DNA of 64,000 nt from Rhabdothermincola sediminis (GCF_014805525.1 NZ_JACFSZ010000006.1:62001-126000), one strand, 5' to 3'; counted from the stretch's first letter, positions 1-7,967 are shown. Numbers and translations are program-made. Notes: generated from the letters alone by a model not told the origin.

Positions 1-447
1 CCGCACCGCTCGGGCCATGCCCGCCAGGACCTCCCCGTCAGGGTCCACCCAGCCCGGCCCACCCAGCAGCGACGCGTCGTCGACGGGGCCGCCGGCGAGG
101 CCGAAGGCTCCCTGACACAGCGAGATCGCCGCCTCGAACTCCCCGTCGAACGGCAGGGCCCGAGCGTCGAGCCGCTCGAAGGTCACGTTCGGCGGAGCAC
201 CCCGGCGCGCGAGGTCGACGAAGGTGGCGGAGATGTCGACCCCGTGCACGGCGATGCCCAGCTCGCCGAGCAAGTGAGCGTGCCGCCCGGGGCCACAGCC
301 CACGTCGAGCACCCGATCGCCTGGCCGCAGGCCCAGCTGCTCGACCAGGAAGGTGACCTCCTGACGACTGCCCTTGGTGAACGAGTACCGCAGGTACGCC
401 TCACCGAGGTGGTCGGCGAGCTCCTCGAACCAGTGCGACCCGCTCAC
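1..447 (-). CDS. class I SAM-dependent methyltransferase (3' end beyond window)
   Basis: The protein begins at a GTG at 447 and runs off the left edge, so only about 149 residues are visible. It opens with a short helical segment followed by the SAM-binding motif I DVGCGPGRH, then GIAVHGVDIS as the acidic strand-2 motif and an FDGEFEAAISLCQ stretch matching the post-motif region. These are standard for small-molecule methyltransferases of the class I Rossmann fold. The substrate cannot be told from this half. It lies just downstream of the small membrane protein at 478-651 on the same strand (30 bases apart), so the two may be co-transcribed. The fold is confident; the exact role is unknown. 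Confidence 0.75.
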   Translation of the reverse strand, partial: MSGSHWFEELADHLGEAYLRYSFTKGSRQEVTFLVEQLGLRPGDRVLDVGCGPGRHAHLLGELGIAVHGVDISATFVDLARRGAPPNVTFERLDARALPFDGEFEAAISLCQGAFGLAGGPVDDASLLGGPGWVDPDGEVLAGMARAVR

Positions 448-477
448 GGCCGGCCACCGACGCCGCCGGCCGGAGCG

Positions 478-651
478 TCAGAAGCGGTAGGCAGGGCACT
501 CCCAGGTGGCCCGAGCCCAGTTCCAGGTCTTCGGCAGGTCGCCGCAGGCGTCTGCCGTCGCCACCGCTCTGAGGCCGTAGAACCCCGCCACGACGAGGGC
601 CACGAGGAAGATGACGAACCAGACCGTGCTCCGTGTGTTCCTGTTCGGCAC
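478..651 (-). CDS. small single-pass membrane protein (57 aa)
   Basis: A short reading frame from a GTG at 651. After a basic N-terminus (PNRNTRS) comes one strongly hydrophobic segment, WFVIFLVALVVAGFYGL, then a polar tail with two cysteines and several tryptophans (ADACGDL, NWARATWECPAYRF). A G-rich run lies just before the start as a possible ribosome site. The composition is that of a type I or II single-pass membrane protein with a small extracytoplasmic tail in which the two Cys could form a disulfide. No family is recognised. It sits between polA and the methyltransferase on the same strand. Its realness rests on the coherent hydrophobic segment and neat fit in the gap. Confidence 0.5.
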   Translation of the reverse strand: MPNRNTRSTVWFVIFLVALVVAGFYGLRAVATADACGDLPKTWNWARATWECPAYRF

Positions 652-730
652 AGCCGCCCCCCGGTGCGCTGGGGATCGCCCGATCCACTCTCGTGGCGCG
701 CATCGTACGCCTGACCGTGGCCTCGGGTGC

Positions 731-3418
731 TCATCCCTTGGCGTCGGCCCAGGTCGCGCCGTGGGTCAAGTTCACCTCGAGTGGCACCCGGAGGTCGAAC
801 GCACCACACATCGCGTCGAGCACCGCGGCCGTGACGGACTCCCGCTCCGCCGGGCGGCTCTCCACCAGCACCTCGTCGTGGACCTGGAGGACCAGGCGGG
901 CATCGAGCCGCTGCTCCTCGAGGGCGGCGTCGAGCCGGACGAGCGCGACCTTGAAGATGTCGGCGGCCAGCCCTTGGATCCCAGCGTTCATCGCCTGCCG
1001 CTCACCTGCCTGGCGGATCCGGACGTTGCTCGAGCTCAGCTCCGGGATCTGCCGCCTCCGACCGAACAGGGTCTCGGTGTAGCCGCGCTCGCGGGCTTCG
1101 GCCACCGTGCGCTCCATGTACGCCCGCACGGCGGGGAAGGCCTCGAAGTAGGCGTCGAGGATCTCCTGCGCCTCGGAGGTGGAGATGCCGAGCCGCTGCC
1201 CGAGCCCGTAGGCCTCCATCCCGTAGGCCAGCCCGTACGAGACCATCTTGGCCTTCGACCGCTGGTCGAGGGTCACCGCCTTCGGGTCCACGCCGAACAC
1301 CCGGGCCGCGGTGGCGGTGTGGATGTCCTCCCCGGACTCGAATGCCGCGATCAGGCCCGGATCCTCGGCGAGGTGGGCGATGCAGCGCAGCTCGATCTGG
1401 TTGTAGTCGGCGATGGTGAACTCGTAGCCCGGCGCGGGCACGAAGGCCTTGCGGAACGCCCGGCCGATCTCGCTGCGGACCGGGATGTTGTGCAGGTTCG
1501 GCGCGTCAGAGCTCAACCGCCCGGTCCGGGCCACGGTCTGGTTGAACGTGGCGTGGATGCGCCCGTCGGGTGCCACCTCGGCGAGAAGGCCCTCGCCGTA
1601 GGTGGAGCGCAGCTTCTCCACTTCGCGGTACTGCAGCAGGTGCTCGATGATGGGGTGCTCACCGAGCAGCTTCTCGAGGGACGCCGCGTCGGTCGAATAG
1701 CCGGTCTTGGTCTTCTTCTGCGGCGTGAGGCCGAGCTCCTCGAACAGCACCTGCCGGAGCTGCGGCGTGGAGTTCACGTTGAACTCGTGGCCGGCGTCGG
1801 CCCACACCTGCCTGCGCAGCCGCTCGCAATCGTCGACCAGGGAGTCGCTGAGCCGTCGCAGCTCGTCGACGTCGACCCCGATGCCCGCGATCTCCATCTT
1901 GGCGAGCACCCGGACCAGGGGCGTCTCGACTTCGTCGTTGAGCGCCCGCAGGCCGAGGGCGTCGAGCGTCGATGCCAGCGGGTCGACCAGGAACGCCAGC
2001 GCAAGGGCCCGCCTCCCCGCGTCGAGCCAGGCCGGCACCCCCCCGTCGCCGAAGTCCAGCTGTCCCTCGGCCGACCCGGCGCCCGCCGGCAGCCTCATAC
2101 CGGTGAACCTTTCGAGCACCTCCGCCAGCGGATACCGCGACTCGGCGGGGTCGATCAGGTACGCGGCGATCATGGTGTCGAGCGCCAGCGAGCGCACGTC
2201 GACTCCGTAGGGAGCGAGCCCCCTCATCATCGCCTTGGCGTCATGGGTGGCGAGCGGCCGGCCGCCCCGACCGCTGAAGGTCGCCAGCGCATCCGTGACC
2301 GAAGGCTCGGCCAGCAGCGTCGCCGGCAGCCAGGCGACCTCGGCGGCAGCGGCATCGGTCACGAAGGCGATGCCTTCGAGGGGCGATCGCCCCTCGATAC
2401 CGGCCCATGCCGGCGCCACGGCGAGGACCCCCGCCTCCGCTCGCATCGAGGCCAGCAGGTCCAGCGCCCCGGCGCGGTCCTCGAGCAGCCGGACCTCCGC
2501 CTCGAGCACGCCTCCGCCTCTCGCGCCCGTCCCCCCGATGGCCCGCTCCCCCAGCGCCTCGACCAGCCGGTCGAAGAGGGACCGGAACTCGAGGAACTCG
2601 AAGAGCTTGCGGACCTCATCGAGATCGACGACGCCGAGATCCAGCTCGTCCAGGTCGACGTCGAGGTCCACGTCGCACACCAGCTTCATGACCTCCGCGT
2701 TGCGGCGAACCTGCGCTTCGTGCTCGGCCAGGCTGGATCGCAGCTTCGGCGACAACTCATCGAGATGCGAGAAGATCCCGTCGAGGTCGCCGTAGGTGTT
2801 GACCAGCTTGGCGGCCGTCTTCTCCCCCACTCCCGGAACACCGGGGAGGTTGTCCGACGGATCGCCGCGCAATGCCGCGTAGAGCACGTACTTCGACGGA
2901 GGCACGCCGGTGCGTGACTCGATGCCGGCTTCGTCGTAGAGCGCGTAGTCCGAGACCCCTTTCCGGTTGTAGAGCACCCGTACGTGAGGATCCTCGACGA
3001 GCTGGTAGGTGTCGCGGTCGCCGGTGACGATCAGCACGTCGTGACCCGCGTCGCGGGCACGGGTGGCGAGCGTGGCGATGATGTCGTCGGCCTCGTAGCC
3101 GGACACCTCCAGGATCGCGATCCCGAGCTTCTCGACCACCTCACGCACCAGGCCGATCTGCTGTCGTAGGATGTCCGGCGCCGCCTCCCGGTTCGCCTTG
3201 TACGTCTCGACGACCTCGTGGCGGAACGTCGGCTCGGGCCGATCGAAGGCCACCGCCACCCGGTCCGGCCGGTGGTCCCTCATGAGGTTGATCAGCATCG
3301 AGGTGAACCCGTACACCGCGTTGGTGACCTGGCCCGAAGCGGTCGCCAGGTCCGTGGGAAGGGCGAAGAACGCGCGGTAGGTGAGGGAGTTGCCGTCGAT
3401 GAGCATGACCGTCGACAT
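731..3418 (-). CDS. polA: DNA polymerase I
   Basis: The 895-residue product is a full-length PolA that fills gaps and removes RNA primers during replication and repair. The N-terminal 5'-3' exonuclease domain starts with MLIDGNSLTYRAFFALP and carries acidic metal ligands (YEADD, VTGDRD) plus a helix-hairpin-helix GVPGVGEKTA. The C-terminal polymerase domain has motif A (TIADYNQIELR), motif B (RSKAKMVSYGLAYG) and motif C (QVHDEVLVES). The middle domain lacks the DxE and YxxxD motifs of a working 3'-5' exonuclease, as is usual in Actinobacteria. The ATG at 3418 is preceded by TAGGCT 8 bases upstream with no Shine-Dalgarno, suggesting a leaderless transcript. The PdtaR-like gene lies next to it, as in mycobacteria. 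Confidence 0.97.
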   Translation of the reverse strand: MSTVMLIDGNSLTYRAFFALPTDLATASGQVTNAVYGFTSMLINLMRDHRPDRVAVAFDRPEPTFRHEVVETYKANREAAPDILRQQIGLVREVVEKLGIAILEVSGYEADDIIATLATRARDAGHDVLIVTGDRDTYQLVEDPHVRVLYNRKGVSDYALYDEAGIESRTGVPPSKYVLYAALRGDPSDNLPGVPGVGEKTAAKLVNTYGDLDGIFSHLDELSPKLRSSLAEHEAQVRRNAEVMKLVCDVDLDVDLDELDLGVVDLDEVRKLFEFLEFRSLFDRLVEALGERAIGGTGARGGGVLEAEVRLLEDRAGALDLLASMRAEAGVLAVAPAWAGIEGRSPLEGIAFVTDAAAAEVAWLPATLLAEPSVTDALATFSGRGGRPLATHDAKAMMRGLAPYGVDVRSLALDTMIAAYLIDPAESRYPLAEVLERFTGMRLPAGAGSAEGQLDFGDGGVPAWLDAGRRALALAFLVDPLASTLDALGLRALNDEVETPLVRVLAKMEIAGIGVDVDELRRLSDSLVDDCERLRRQVWADAGHEFNVNSTPQLRQVLFEELGLTPQKKTKTGYSTDAASLEKLLGEHPIIEHLLQYREVEKLRSTYGEGLLAEVAPDGRIHATFNQTVARTGRLSSDAPNLHNIPVRSEIGRAFRKAFVPAPGYEFTIADYNQIELRCIAHLAEDPGLIAAFESGEDIHTATAARVFGVDPKAVTLDQRSKAKMVSYGLAYGMEAYGLGQRLGISTSEAQEILDAYFEAFPAVRAYMERTVAEARERGYTETLFGRRRQIPELSSSNVRIRQAGERQAMNAGIQGLAADIFKVALVRLDAALEEQRLDARLVLQVHDEVLVESRPAERESVTAAVLDAMCGAFDLRVPLEVNLTHGATWADAKG

Positions 3419-3426
3419 CTCCGGTC

Positions 3427-3432
3427 AGCCTA
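3427..3432 (-). promoter_or_regulatory. predicted -10 of polA (TAGGCT)
   Basis: TANNNT element 8 bases before the polA ATG; fits a leaderless start. No convincing -35 seen. Confidence 0.5.
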
Positions 3433-3439
3433 GGCCGCC

Positions 3440-4027
3440 TCAGTGCGAGGTCGGAGGGGCGAGCTCCCCGGCGATGACCTTCTCGGCGATCGCCTTCATC
3501 GTCATCCGTTCCTGCATCGCCGTCTTCTGGATGAACGAGAACGCGTCGGACTCGGAGAGCGCGTACCGGTCCATCAGACGGCCCTTGGCCCGGTCCACCA
3601 CTTTGCGCGTCTCGAGCTGGCCCTCGAGGGTCTGTGCCTGGTCATGGAGCGCCTTGATCTCGTTGAACCGACCGATCGCCACCTCGATGGCCGGGATGAG
3701 TTCGCTGCGCTGGAACGGCTTGACCAGGTAGGCGAGGGCGCCTGCGTCACGGGCCTGCTCGATGAGGTCCCGCTGGCTGAACGCGGTGAGGATCAGCACG
3801 GCCGCCCGCCGTTCGCCGGCGATCTCCCGGGCGGCGGAGAGCCCGTCGAGGCCCGGCATCTTGATGTCGAGGATCGCGATGTCCGGCTCGTGCTGCTTGA
3901 CCAGCTCGACGGCCTCGTCACCACGACCCGTCTCGCCGACGACCTCGTAGCCCTCCTCCTCGAGGGTTTCCTTCAGGTCGAGCCGGATGATGGCCTCGTC
4001 CTCGGCGATGACGACGCGGGTCGGCAC
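3440..4027 (-). CDS. pdtaR: response regulator with REC and ANTAR RNA-binding domains (PdtaR-like)
   Basis: The receiver domain occupies about residues 1-120, with the acidic pocket AEDEA, phospho-acceptor Asp54 in AILDIKMPG and conserved Lys103 in LVKPF. A coiled linker (ALHDQAQTLEGQLE) leads into an ANTAR domain (LETRKVVDRAKGRLMDRY...SDAFSFIQ). ANTAR proteins bind paired RNA hairpins and prevent transcription termination when phosphorylated. The closest known arrangement is mycobacterial PdtaR (Rv1626), which also neighbours polA. The start chosen is the GTG at 4027, preceded by AGGGGAAAGGG at good spacing. The in-frame ATG at 4069 overlaps a TACGAT -10 element (4068-4073) and so is unlikely to be in the mRNA. 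No PdtaS-type sensor kinase is in the window. Confidence 0.9.
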   Translation of the reverse strand: MPTRVVIAEDEAIIRLDLKETLEEEGYEVVGETGRGDEAVELVKQHEPDIAILDIKMPGLDGLSAAREIAGERRAAVLILTAFSQRDLIEQARDAGALAYLVKPFQRSELIPAIEVAIGRFNEIKALHDQAQTLEGQLETRKVVDRAKGRLMDRYALSESDAFSFIQKTAMQERMTMKAIAEKVIAGELAPPTSH

Positions 4028-4067
4028 CGGCGTTCCCTTTCCCCTGTCGCGGTCCGTGAGTGGGCGC

Positions 4068-4073
4068 ATCGTA
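4068..4073 (-). promoter_or_regulatory. predicted -10 of the PdtaR-like gene (TACGAT)
   Basis: TANNNT element about 40 bases before the GTG at 4027, leaving a short leader that contains a strong Shine-Dalgarno. It argues against the upstream ATG at 4069. Confidence 0.4.
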
Positions 4074-4096
4074 CTGGCTGAGCCGGTGGCGGCCGC

Positions 4097-4396
4097 TCAA
4101 CGATTCCCGTCGGTGGCGATGAGCTTGTCGAGCAGCTCGTCCTGGGTGCCTTCCAGCCGCTCGATCGACGCCAGGAGCTCCGCCCGGTGCCGGCTCATGG
4201 CCTCCGCGTGCCGCTGGGCCTCCCGGTGTTCGCGCTCGGCGAGCGGGGTCTCCGAGACGAGGGACCGGAGCCTGGCCTCCTCGGCTTCGTCGACAAAGTG
4301 CGCCAGCTGCTCCTCCGCGACGGCGAGGTCGCGACGGAGCCGCTTGAGCTGCTCCGACAGCTCTGCCAGGCGCCGTTCCACCAACGAGCGGGTCAC
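4097..4396 (-). CDS. small coiled-coil protein of unknown function
   Basis: A 99-residue, highly charged protein from a GTG at 4396. It is almost wholly alpha-helical with heptad-like spacing of Leu, Ala and Ile (RRLAELSEQLKRLRRDLAVA; later ELLASIERLEGTQDELLDKL), so a long coiled-coil hairpin is likely. It has no signal peptide, membrane segment, cysteine or enzymatic motif. TAGACT (4404-4409) stands 7 bases before the start, consistent with leaderless transcription. The following gene on the strand is the PdtaR-like regulator. No named family is recognised, and a structural or scaffolding role is only a guess. Confidence 0.7.
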   Translation of the reverse strand: MTRSLVERRLAELSEQLKRLRRDLAVAEEQLAHFVDEAEEARLRSLVSETPLAEREHREAQRHAEAMSRHRAELLASIERLEGTQDELLDKLIATDGNR

Positions 4397-4403
4397 GTCG
4401 AAA

Positions 4404-4409
4404 AGTCTA
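4404..4409 (-). promoter_or_regulatory. predicted -10 (TAGACT) of the coiled-coil gene
   Basis: 7 bases before the GTG at 4396; no Shine-Dalgarno in between. Confidence 0.45.
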
Positions 4410-4460
4410 GGACCACCTCTCCCGGCGGCCGGCGCAGGGCGGCCCGGCGCCCCCCGCTGC

Positions 4461-4466
4461 TAGCGT
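4461..4466 (+). promoter_or_regulatory. predicted -10 (TAGCGT) of tRNA-Leu
   Basis: TANNNT element 10 bases before the first base of the mature tRNA, giving a 5' leader of only a few bases for RNase P to remove. Confidence 0.4.
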
Positions 4467-4476
4467 GAACCATCCT

Positions 4477-4563
4477 GCGGCGGTGCTGGAACCGGCATAC
4501 AGGGCAGGCTCAAACCCTGCTGCCCGCAAGGGCTTGTGGGTTCGAATCCCACCCGCCGCACCA
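4477..4563 (+). tRNA. tRNA-Leu (anticodon CAA)
   Basis: The acceptor stem GCGGCGG (4477-4483) pairs with CCGCCGC (4553-4559), followed by discriminator A and an encoded CCA ending at 4563. The anticodon stem GCAGG/CCTGC encloses the loop CTCAAAC, with anticodon CAA at 4511-4513, which reads UUG. A long variable arm (TGCCCGCAAGGGC region) marks it as a class II tRNA. The T arm is GTGGG-TTCGAAT-CCCAC (4536-4552). The D arm contains the invariant GG. Leucine is the only class II amino acid consistent with this anticodon. The last base of CCA is also the A of an ATG that opens the small gene downstream. Confidence 0.96.
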
Positions 4564-4733
4564 TGGACCGACGCCGTCCCGCCCGCCGACCCCGTCGACG
4601 GATGCTCGTGCTCGCCGGCCTGGCCGGGCTGCTCGGCGGCCTGCTCGTGTACCGCCAGCGGGCGATCGACGCCAGCGCACGCCAGTTCCGCGCCATATAC
4701 GACCAGCACGAGGAGCACGTTCCGGAGTCCTGA
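4563..4733 (+). CDS. putative small membrane protein (56 aa) overlapping the tRNA CCA end
   Basis: The frame starts at an ATG whose A is the last base of the tRNA-Leu CCA. It encodes a very basic N-terminus (DRRRPARRPRRR), one hydrophobic stretch LVLAGLAGLLGGLLVY with Gly and Leu spacing, and a polar tail ending HEEHVPES. This is the layout of a single-pass protein with the N-terminus in the cytosol. No ribosome site separates it from the tRNA, so translation would have to begin on a read-through or separately started transcript. The ATG could also be chance, with a start at the internal Met before LVLAG. No homologous family is recognised. Confidence 0.4.
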   Translation: MDRRRPARRPRRRMLVLAGLAGLLGGLLVYRQRAIDASARQFRAIYDQHEEHVPES

Positions 4734-4816
4734 GCGGCGCCTGAGACGGACGCCACTGAAACCCCACGCTCACTCGGGGAGTCTCAGGGCGGTCGTCCGC
4801 GGAGAGGGGCCCTTGC

Positions 4817-5992
4817 ATGATCGTGTTCACCTTCCCCGGCCAGGGCTCACAGAAGCCCGGGATGGGAGCGCCGTGGGTCGGGCACCCGTCCTGGGAGCTC
4901 GTCGGCGAGGCGAGCGCCGCCGTCGGCCGTGACATCGAGCACCTGCTGCTCGAGGCACCGGCCGACGAGCTCACCGAGACCCGTAACGCCCAGGCGGCCA
5001 CCTTCGTGTTGAGCCTCGTGGTGCTCGACGCGATCGAGCGCCTCGGCGTCGAGCCCGCAGCCGTGGCCGGTCACAGCCTGGGCGAGTACACCGCGCTGGT
5101 CGCCGCCGGCGCGCTCGCCTTCGAGGAGGGCGCCACCCTCGTCGCCGAGCGAGGCGAGGCCATGCAGGCCGCGGGCCGCGAGCGGGCCGGCGGGATGGCC
5201 GCGGTCCTCGGCCTCGATGACGACGCCGTCGAGGTGGCCTGCGCTCGGGTGGACGGTGACGTGTGGGTGGCGAACTACAACGCGCCCGGCCAGGTGGTCG
5301 TCGCCGGTAGCCCCGAGGCGATCGACGACCTGGCCGCGCTGGCGAAGGAGGCGGGAGCCAAGAAGGTGCTGCCCGTGCCGGTGAGCGGCGCCTTCCACAC
5401 CCCGTTCATGGCCCCGGCTCGCGAGCGCCTGCGCAAGGCGCTGGCCGCGACCGACGTACGGGACCCGGAGCTGCCCACCTACGCGAACGTCGACGCCGCC
5501 CCCCACACCGACGCCCGTGAATGGCTGGGGCTGCTCGGCGCGCAGCTGTGCAGCCCGGTGCGCTGGCGCCAGACCCTGCACCGCCTCCACGACGACGGCT
5601 TCGGCACCTACGTGGAAGTCGGTCCCGGCACCGTGCTCACCGGCCTCGCCAAGCGCACGGTCAGCGGCGCTCGGGTGCTGTCGGTATCGACGCCCGCTGA
5701 TCTCGACCGGCTCTTGGAGGCCCTCGCCGCGCCGCCGGCCGGCGCCGTCGGCGCCCACGAGGGCGAGCACCTGTTCGCCACGGAGCGGCTGGTGGTGAGC
5801 CCGGCTGCGGGGCTGTTCTCCCCCGCCGGAGGCCTCGACCCGGGGCTGCGCCTGGAACCGGGCGATGTGCTCGGCACGGTCGGTGACCACGAGGTGCGCT
5901 CACCGTTCTCCGGCGTGGTGATGGGGGTGCTCGCCGTAGACGGGGAGCGGGTCACGGCCAGCCAGCCCATCGCCTGGTTGCGTACGAGCTGA
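4817..5992 (+). CDS. fabD: malonyl-CoA:ACP transacylase with extra C-terminal lipoyl-like domain
   Basis: FabD loads malonate from CoA onto acyl carrier protein. Residues 1 to about 304 hold the whole enzyme: the N-terminal FPGQGSQKPGMG, nucleophile Ser87 in GHSLGEY and the His194 motif GAFHTPF. Known FabD proteins end near here, but this one runs to 391. Residues 305-391 form an extension whose second half (LEPGDVLGTVG, then RSPFSGVV and DGERVTASQPIAWL) reads like a biotinyl/lipoyl barrel-sandwich. The hairpin has no Lys where biotin or lipoate would sit. The start ATG has GAGAGGGG upstream. The stop overlaps the fabH start by one base. It leads the operon fabD-fabH-fabG-acpP-fabF. Confidence 0.93.
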   Translation: MIVFTFPGQGSQKPGMGAPWVGHPSWELVGEASAAVGRDIEHLLLEAPADELTETRNAQAATFVLSLVVLDAIERLGVEPAAVAGHSLGEYTALVAAGALAFEEGATLVAERGEAMQAAGRERAGGMAAVLGLDDDAVEVACARVDGDVWVANYNAPGQVVVAGSPEAIDDLAALAKEAGAKKVLPVPVSGAFHTPFMAPARERLRKALAATDVRDPELPTYANVDAAPHTDAREWLGLLGAQLCSPVRWRQTLHRLHDDGFGTYVEVGPGTVLTGLAKRTVSGARVLSVSTPADLDRLLEALAAPPAGAVGAHEGEHLFATERLVVSPAAGLFSPAGGLDPGLRLEPGDVLGTVGDHEVRSPFSGVVMGVLAVDGERVTASQPIAWLRTS

Positions 5993-6924
5993 TGGCGGGC
6001 GCCGTGATCGTCGGTTGGGGCACCGCCCTGCCCGACCGGGTCGTCACCAACGCCGATCTCGAGGCCACCCTCGACACCTCCGACGAGTGGATCACCGAGC
6101 GGACCGGCATCAAGGAGCGGCGGGTGGGCGGCACGACCGCCGGGCTCGCCGTGGCCGCGGGCGCCCGGGCACTGGAGCGAGCGGGGCTGCACGGTTCCGA
6201 CATCGACCAGGTCCTGCTCGCCACCACCACGCCGGATCGGATGATCCCCTCCACCGCCTCCGACGTGCAGCACGCCCTCGGCATCAAGGGGGGCGCGTCG
6301 GACCTGAACGCGGCCTGCTCCGGCTTCGTCTACGGCCTGGTGCACGCCCACGGCCTGATCGCCCTCGGTGCCCGCCGGGTGCTGCTCATCGGCAGCGAGA
6401 CCCTGAGCAGGGTCACCGACTGGAGTGACCGCAACACGGCGATCCTCTTCGCCGACGGGGCCGGGGCGGTGGTGCTGGAGGCGACCGCGGGCGCCGGTCA
6501 GCTCCTGGGTTGGGACCTCGGATCGGACGGGTCGGCCCGGGACCTGCTCTACGCCGACATCGGCGGCTACCTGCAGATGGATGGGCGCGAGGTGTTCCGC
6601 CGAGCGGTGCGGGCCACGGTGGACTCTGCGCTGCGATCCCTGCAGCGAGCAGGCGTTCGGGCCACCGACGTCGCGCTCGCGGTGCCCCACCAGGCCAACA
6701 TCCGCATCATCGACGCGGCCTGCCAGCGGCTCGGCATCCCGATGGAGCGAACGGCGACCGTGCTCCACGCCACCGGCAACACCTCCTCGGCGTCGATCCC
6801 CCTGGCGTTGGTTGATGCGATCGACCGGGGACGGCTGCACCGCGGCGACCTCGTGCTGCTCGTAGGGTTCGGTGCCGGGATGAGCTGGGCGAGTGCCGTG
6901 ATCCGCTGGGAGGCCGACACGTGA
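5992..6924 (+). CDS. fabH: 3-oxoacyl-ACP synthase III
   Basis: This 310-residue thiolase-fold enzyme starts fatty-acid synthesis by condensing an acyl-CoA with malonyl-ACP. The FabH triad is complete: Cys109 in LNAACSGF, His233 in VPHQANIRI and Asn263 in HATGNTSSA. The N-terminal TSDEWITERTGIKERR motif is typical of FabH and separates it from FabF. The length is slightly below the usual 317-330 residues. The ATG overlaps the fabD stop by one base and the stop overlaps fabG by four, so translation is probably coupled. Whether it prefers acetyl-CoA or branched primers cannot be read from the sequence. Confidence 0.95.
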   Translation: MAGAVIVGWGTALPDRVVTNADLEATLDTSDEWITERTGIKERRVGGTTAGLAVAAGARALERAGLHGSDIDQVLLATTTPDRMIPSTASDVQHALGIKGGASDLNAACSGFVYGLVHAHGLIALGARRVLLIGSETLSRVTDWSDRNTAILFADGAGAVVLEATAGAGQLLGWDLGSDGSARDLLYADIGGYLQMDGREVFRRAVRATVDSALRSLQRAGVRATDVALAVPHQANIRIIDAACQRLGIPMERTATVLHATGNTSSASIPLALVDAIDRGRLHRGDLVLLVGFGAGMSWASAVIRWEADT

Positions 6925-7640
6925 ACCGGGTGGTGCTGGTGACCGGAGGAGCACGGGGCATCGGGCTGGCGACGGCGCGAGCGTTCGCCGAGAGCGGAGC
7001 GAGCGTGGCGATCACCTACCGCTCGACCCCACCGGACGAGACGCAGACCGCAGGCCTGCTGTGCCTGCCGTGCGACATCACCCAGCCCGCCGAGGTGGAG
7101 GAGACCTTCGCCCGGGTGGAGGCGGAGCTCGGCCCGGTGGAGGTGCTCGTGGCCAACGCGGGCATCACCGTCGACATGCTCGTGCTGCGCATGTCCGACG
7201 ACGACTTCGCCCGGGTGCTCGACACGAACCTGACCGGCACCTTCCGGGTAGCCAAGCGGGCCCTCCAGAAGATGATGCGGGCCCGCTGGGGTCGGGTGGT
7301 CCTGGTCGGCTCGGTCGTCGGCACCACCGGCCAGGCAGGCCAGGCCAACTATGCGGCGTCGAAGGCCGGTCTCGTGGGGCTGGCGCGGTCGCTGGCGCGC
7401 GAGTTCGCCTCGCGCCACGTCACCGTGAACGTGGTGGCCCCCGGCCCGATCACCACCGACATGCTGGCCGCCGTCGGTGACGACCGCCGCGAAGCCATCG
7501 CGGCAGCCGTGCCGCTCGGTCGCCTGGGCGATCCCGGCGAGGTGGCGGCGGCGATCCGGTTCCTCGCGTCCGACGACGCGGGGTACATCACCGGTGCCGT
7601 GCTCCCCGTCGACGGCGGCCTGGCCATGGGGCCGTGGTGA
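6921..7640 (+). CDS. fabG: 3-oxoacyl-ACP reductase
   Basis: A 239-residue short-chain dehydrogenase that reduces 3-oxoacyl-ACP with NADPH during chain elongation. It has the cofactor motif TGGARGIG (residues 8-15), NAG near residue 79, and the catalytic Ser131, Tyr144 and Lys148 in GSVVGTTGQAGQANYAASK. The C-terminus ends VDGGLAMG, as FabG proteins usually do. The GTG start at 6921 overlaps the fabH stop by four bases. Its place between fabH and acpP supports the FabG assignment over the many other SDR functions. Confidence 0.93.
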   Translation: MNRVVLVTGGARGIGLATARAFAESGASVAITYRSTPPDETQTAGLLCLPCDITQPAEVEETFARVEAELGPVEVLVANAGITVDMLVLRMSDDDFARVLDTNLTGTFRVAKRALQKMMRARWGRVVLVGSVVGTTGQAGQANYAASKAGLVGLARSLAREFASRHVTVNVVAPGPITTDMLAAVGDDRREAIAAAVPLGRLGDPGEVAAAIRFLASDDAGYITGAVLPVDGGLAMGPW

Positions 7641-7668
7641 CCCCTCGGCTCCCGTCGAGCCAACCGCC

Positions 7669-7674
7669 TACCAT
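7669..7674 (+). promoter_or_regulatory. possible -10 (TACCAT) of acpP
   Basis: Lies in the 90-base fabG-acpP gap, the only real gap inside the fab operon. It would give acpP its own roughly 50-base leader with a small CCGTCG/CGACGG hairpin. Extra promoter strength for acpP would fit the high demand for ACP. Confidence 0.3.
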
Positions 7675-7730
7675 CACCTCCGTCGATCCCCGACGGAGCG
7701 CAGCCAACCAGAAACGGAGATCAGGGAACC

Positions 7731-7967
7731 GTGAGTGACGACACGTTCGACCGCTTCAAGAAGTGCGCCGTCGAGGTGCTGGCCGTCGAGGAGGACCAGA
7801 TCACGCCCGACGCCCGCTTCGGCGACGACCTCGACGCCGACAGCCTGGACCTGGTCGAGCTGGTGATGGCCCTCGAGGAGGAGTTCGACATCAGCGTCGA
7901 CGAGTCGGAGCTGGACGGGATCGAGACCGTCGGCCAGGCACTCGAGCTCGTCCAGTCGAAGCGCTGA
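7731..7967 (+). CDS. acpP: acyl carrier protein
   Basis: The 78-residue acidic four-helix carrier holds growing acyl chains on a phosphopantetheine arm. The attachment serine is Ser38 in the signature DADSLDLVEL. The rest (ITPDARFGDDL; ELVMALEEEFDISV; LDGIETVGQALELV) matches bacterial AcpP along its full length. Translation starts at a GTG with GGAG and AGGGA upstream. The stop shares one base with the fabF start. A separate promoter in the 90-base upstream gap is possible. Confidence 0.96.
   Translation: MSDDTFDRFKKCAVEVLAVEEDQITPDARFGDDLDADSLDLVELVMALEEEFDISVDESELDGIETVGQALELVQSKR

Noticed and set aside
611-2917. Long open frame (768 codons) on the plus strand opposite polA
   Set aside because: Its translation is His-, Arg- and Gly-rich without any motif, and the minus frame is unmistakable PolA. 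Long antisense frames are expected in 70% GC DNA.
4741-4790. CCTGAGAC...GTCTCAGG inverted repeat before fabD, considered as a riboswitch or regulator site
   Set aside because: Only 8 bp with a long GC-rich loop; no conserved aptamer features and no palindrome typical of a fatty-acid repressor that I could support.
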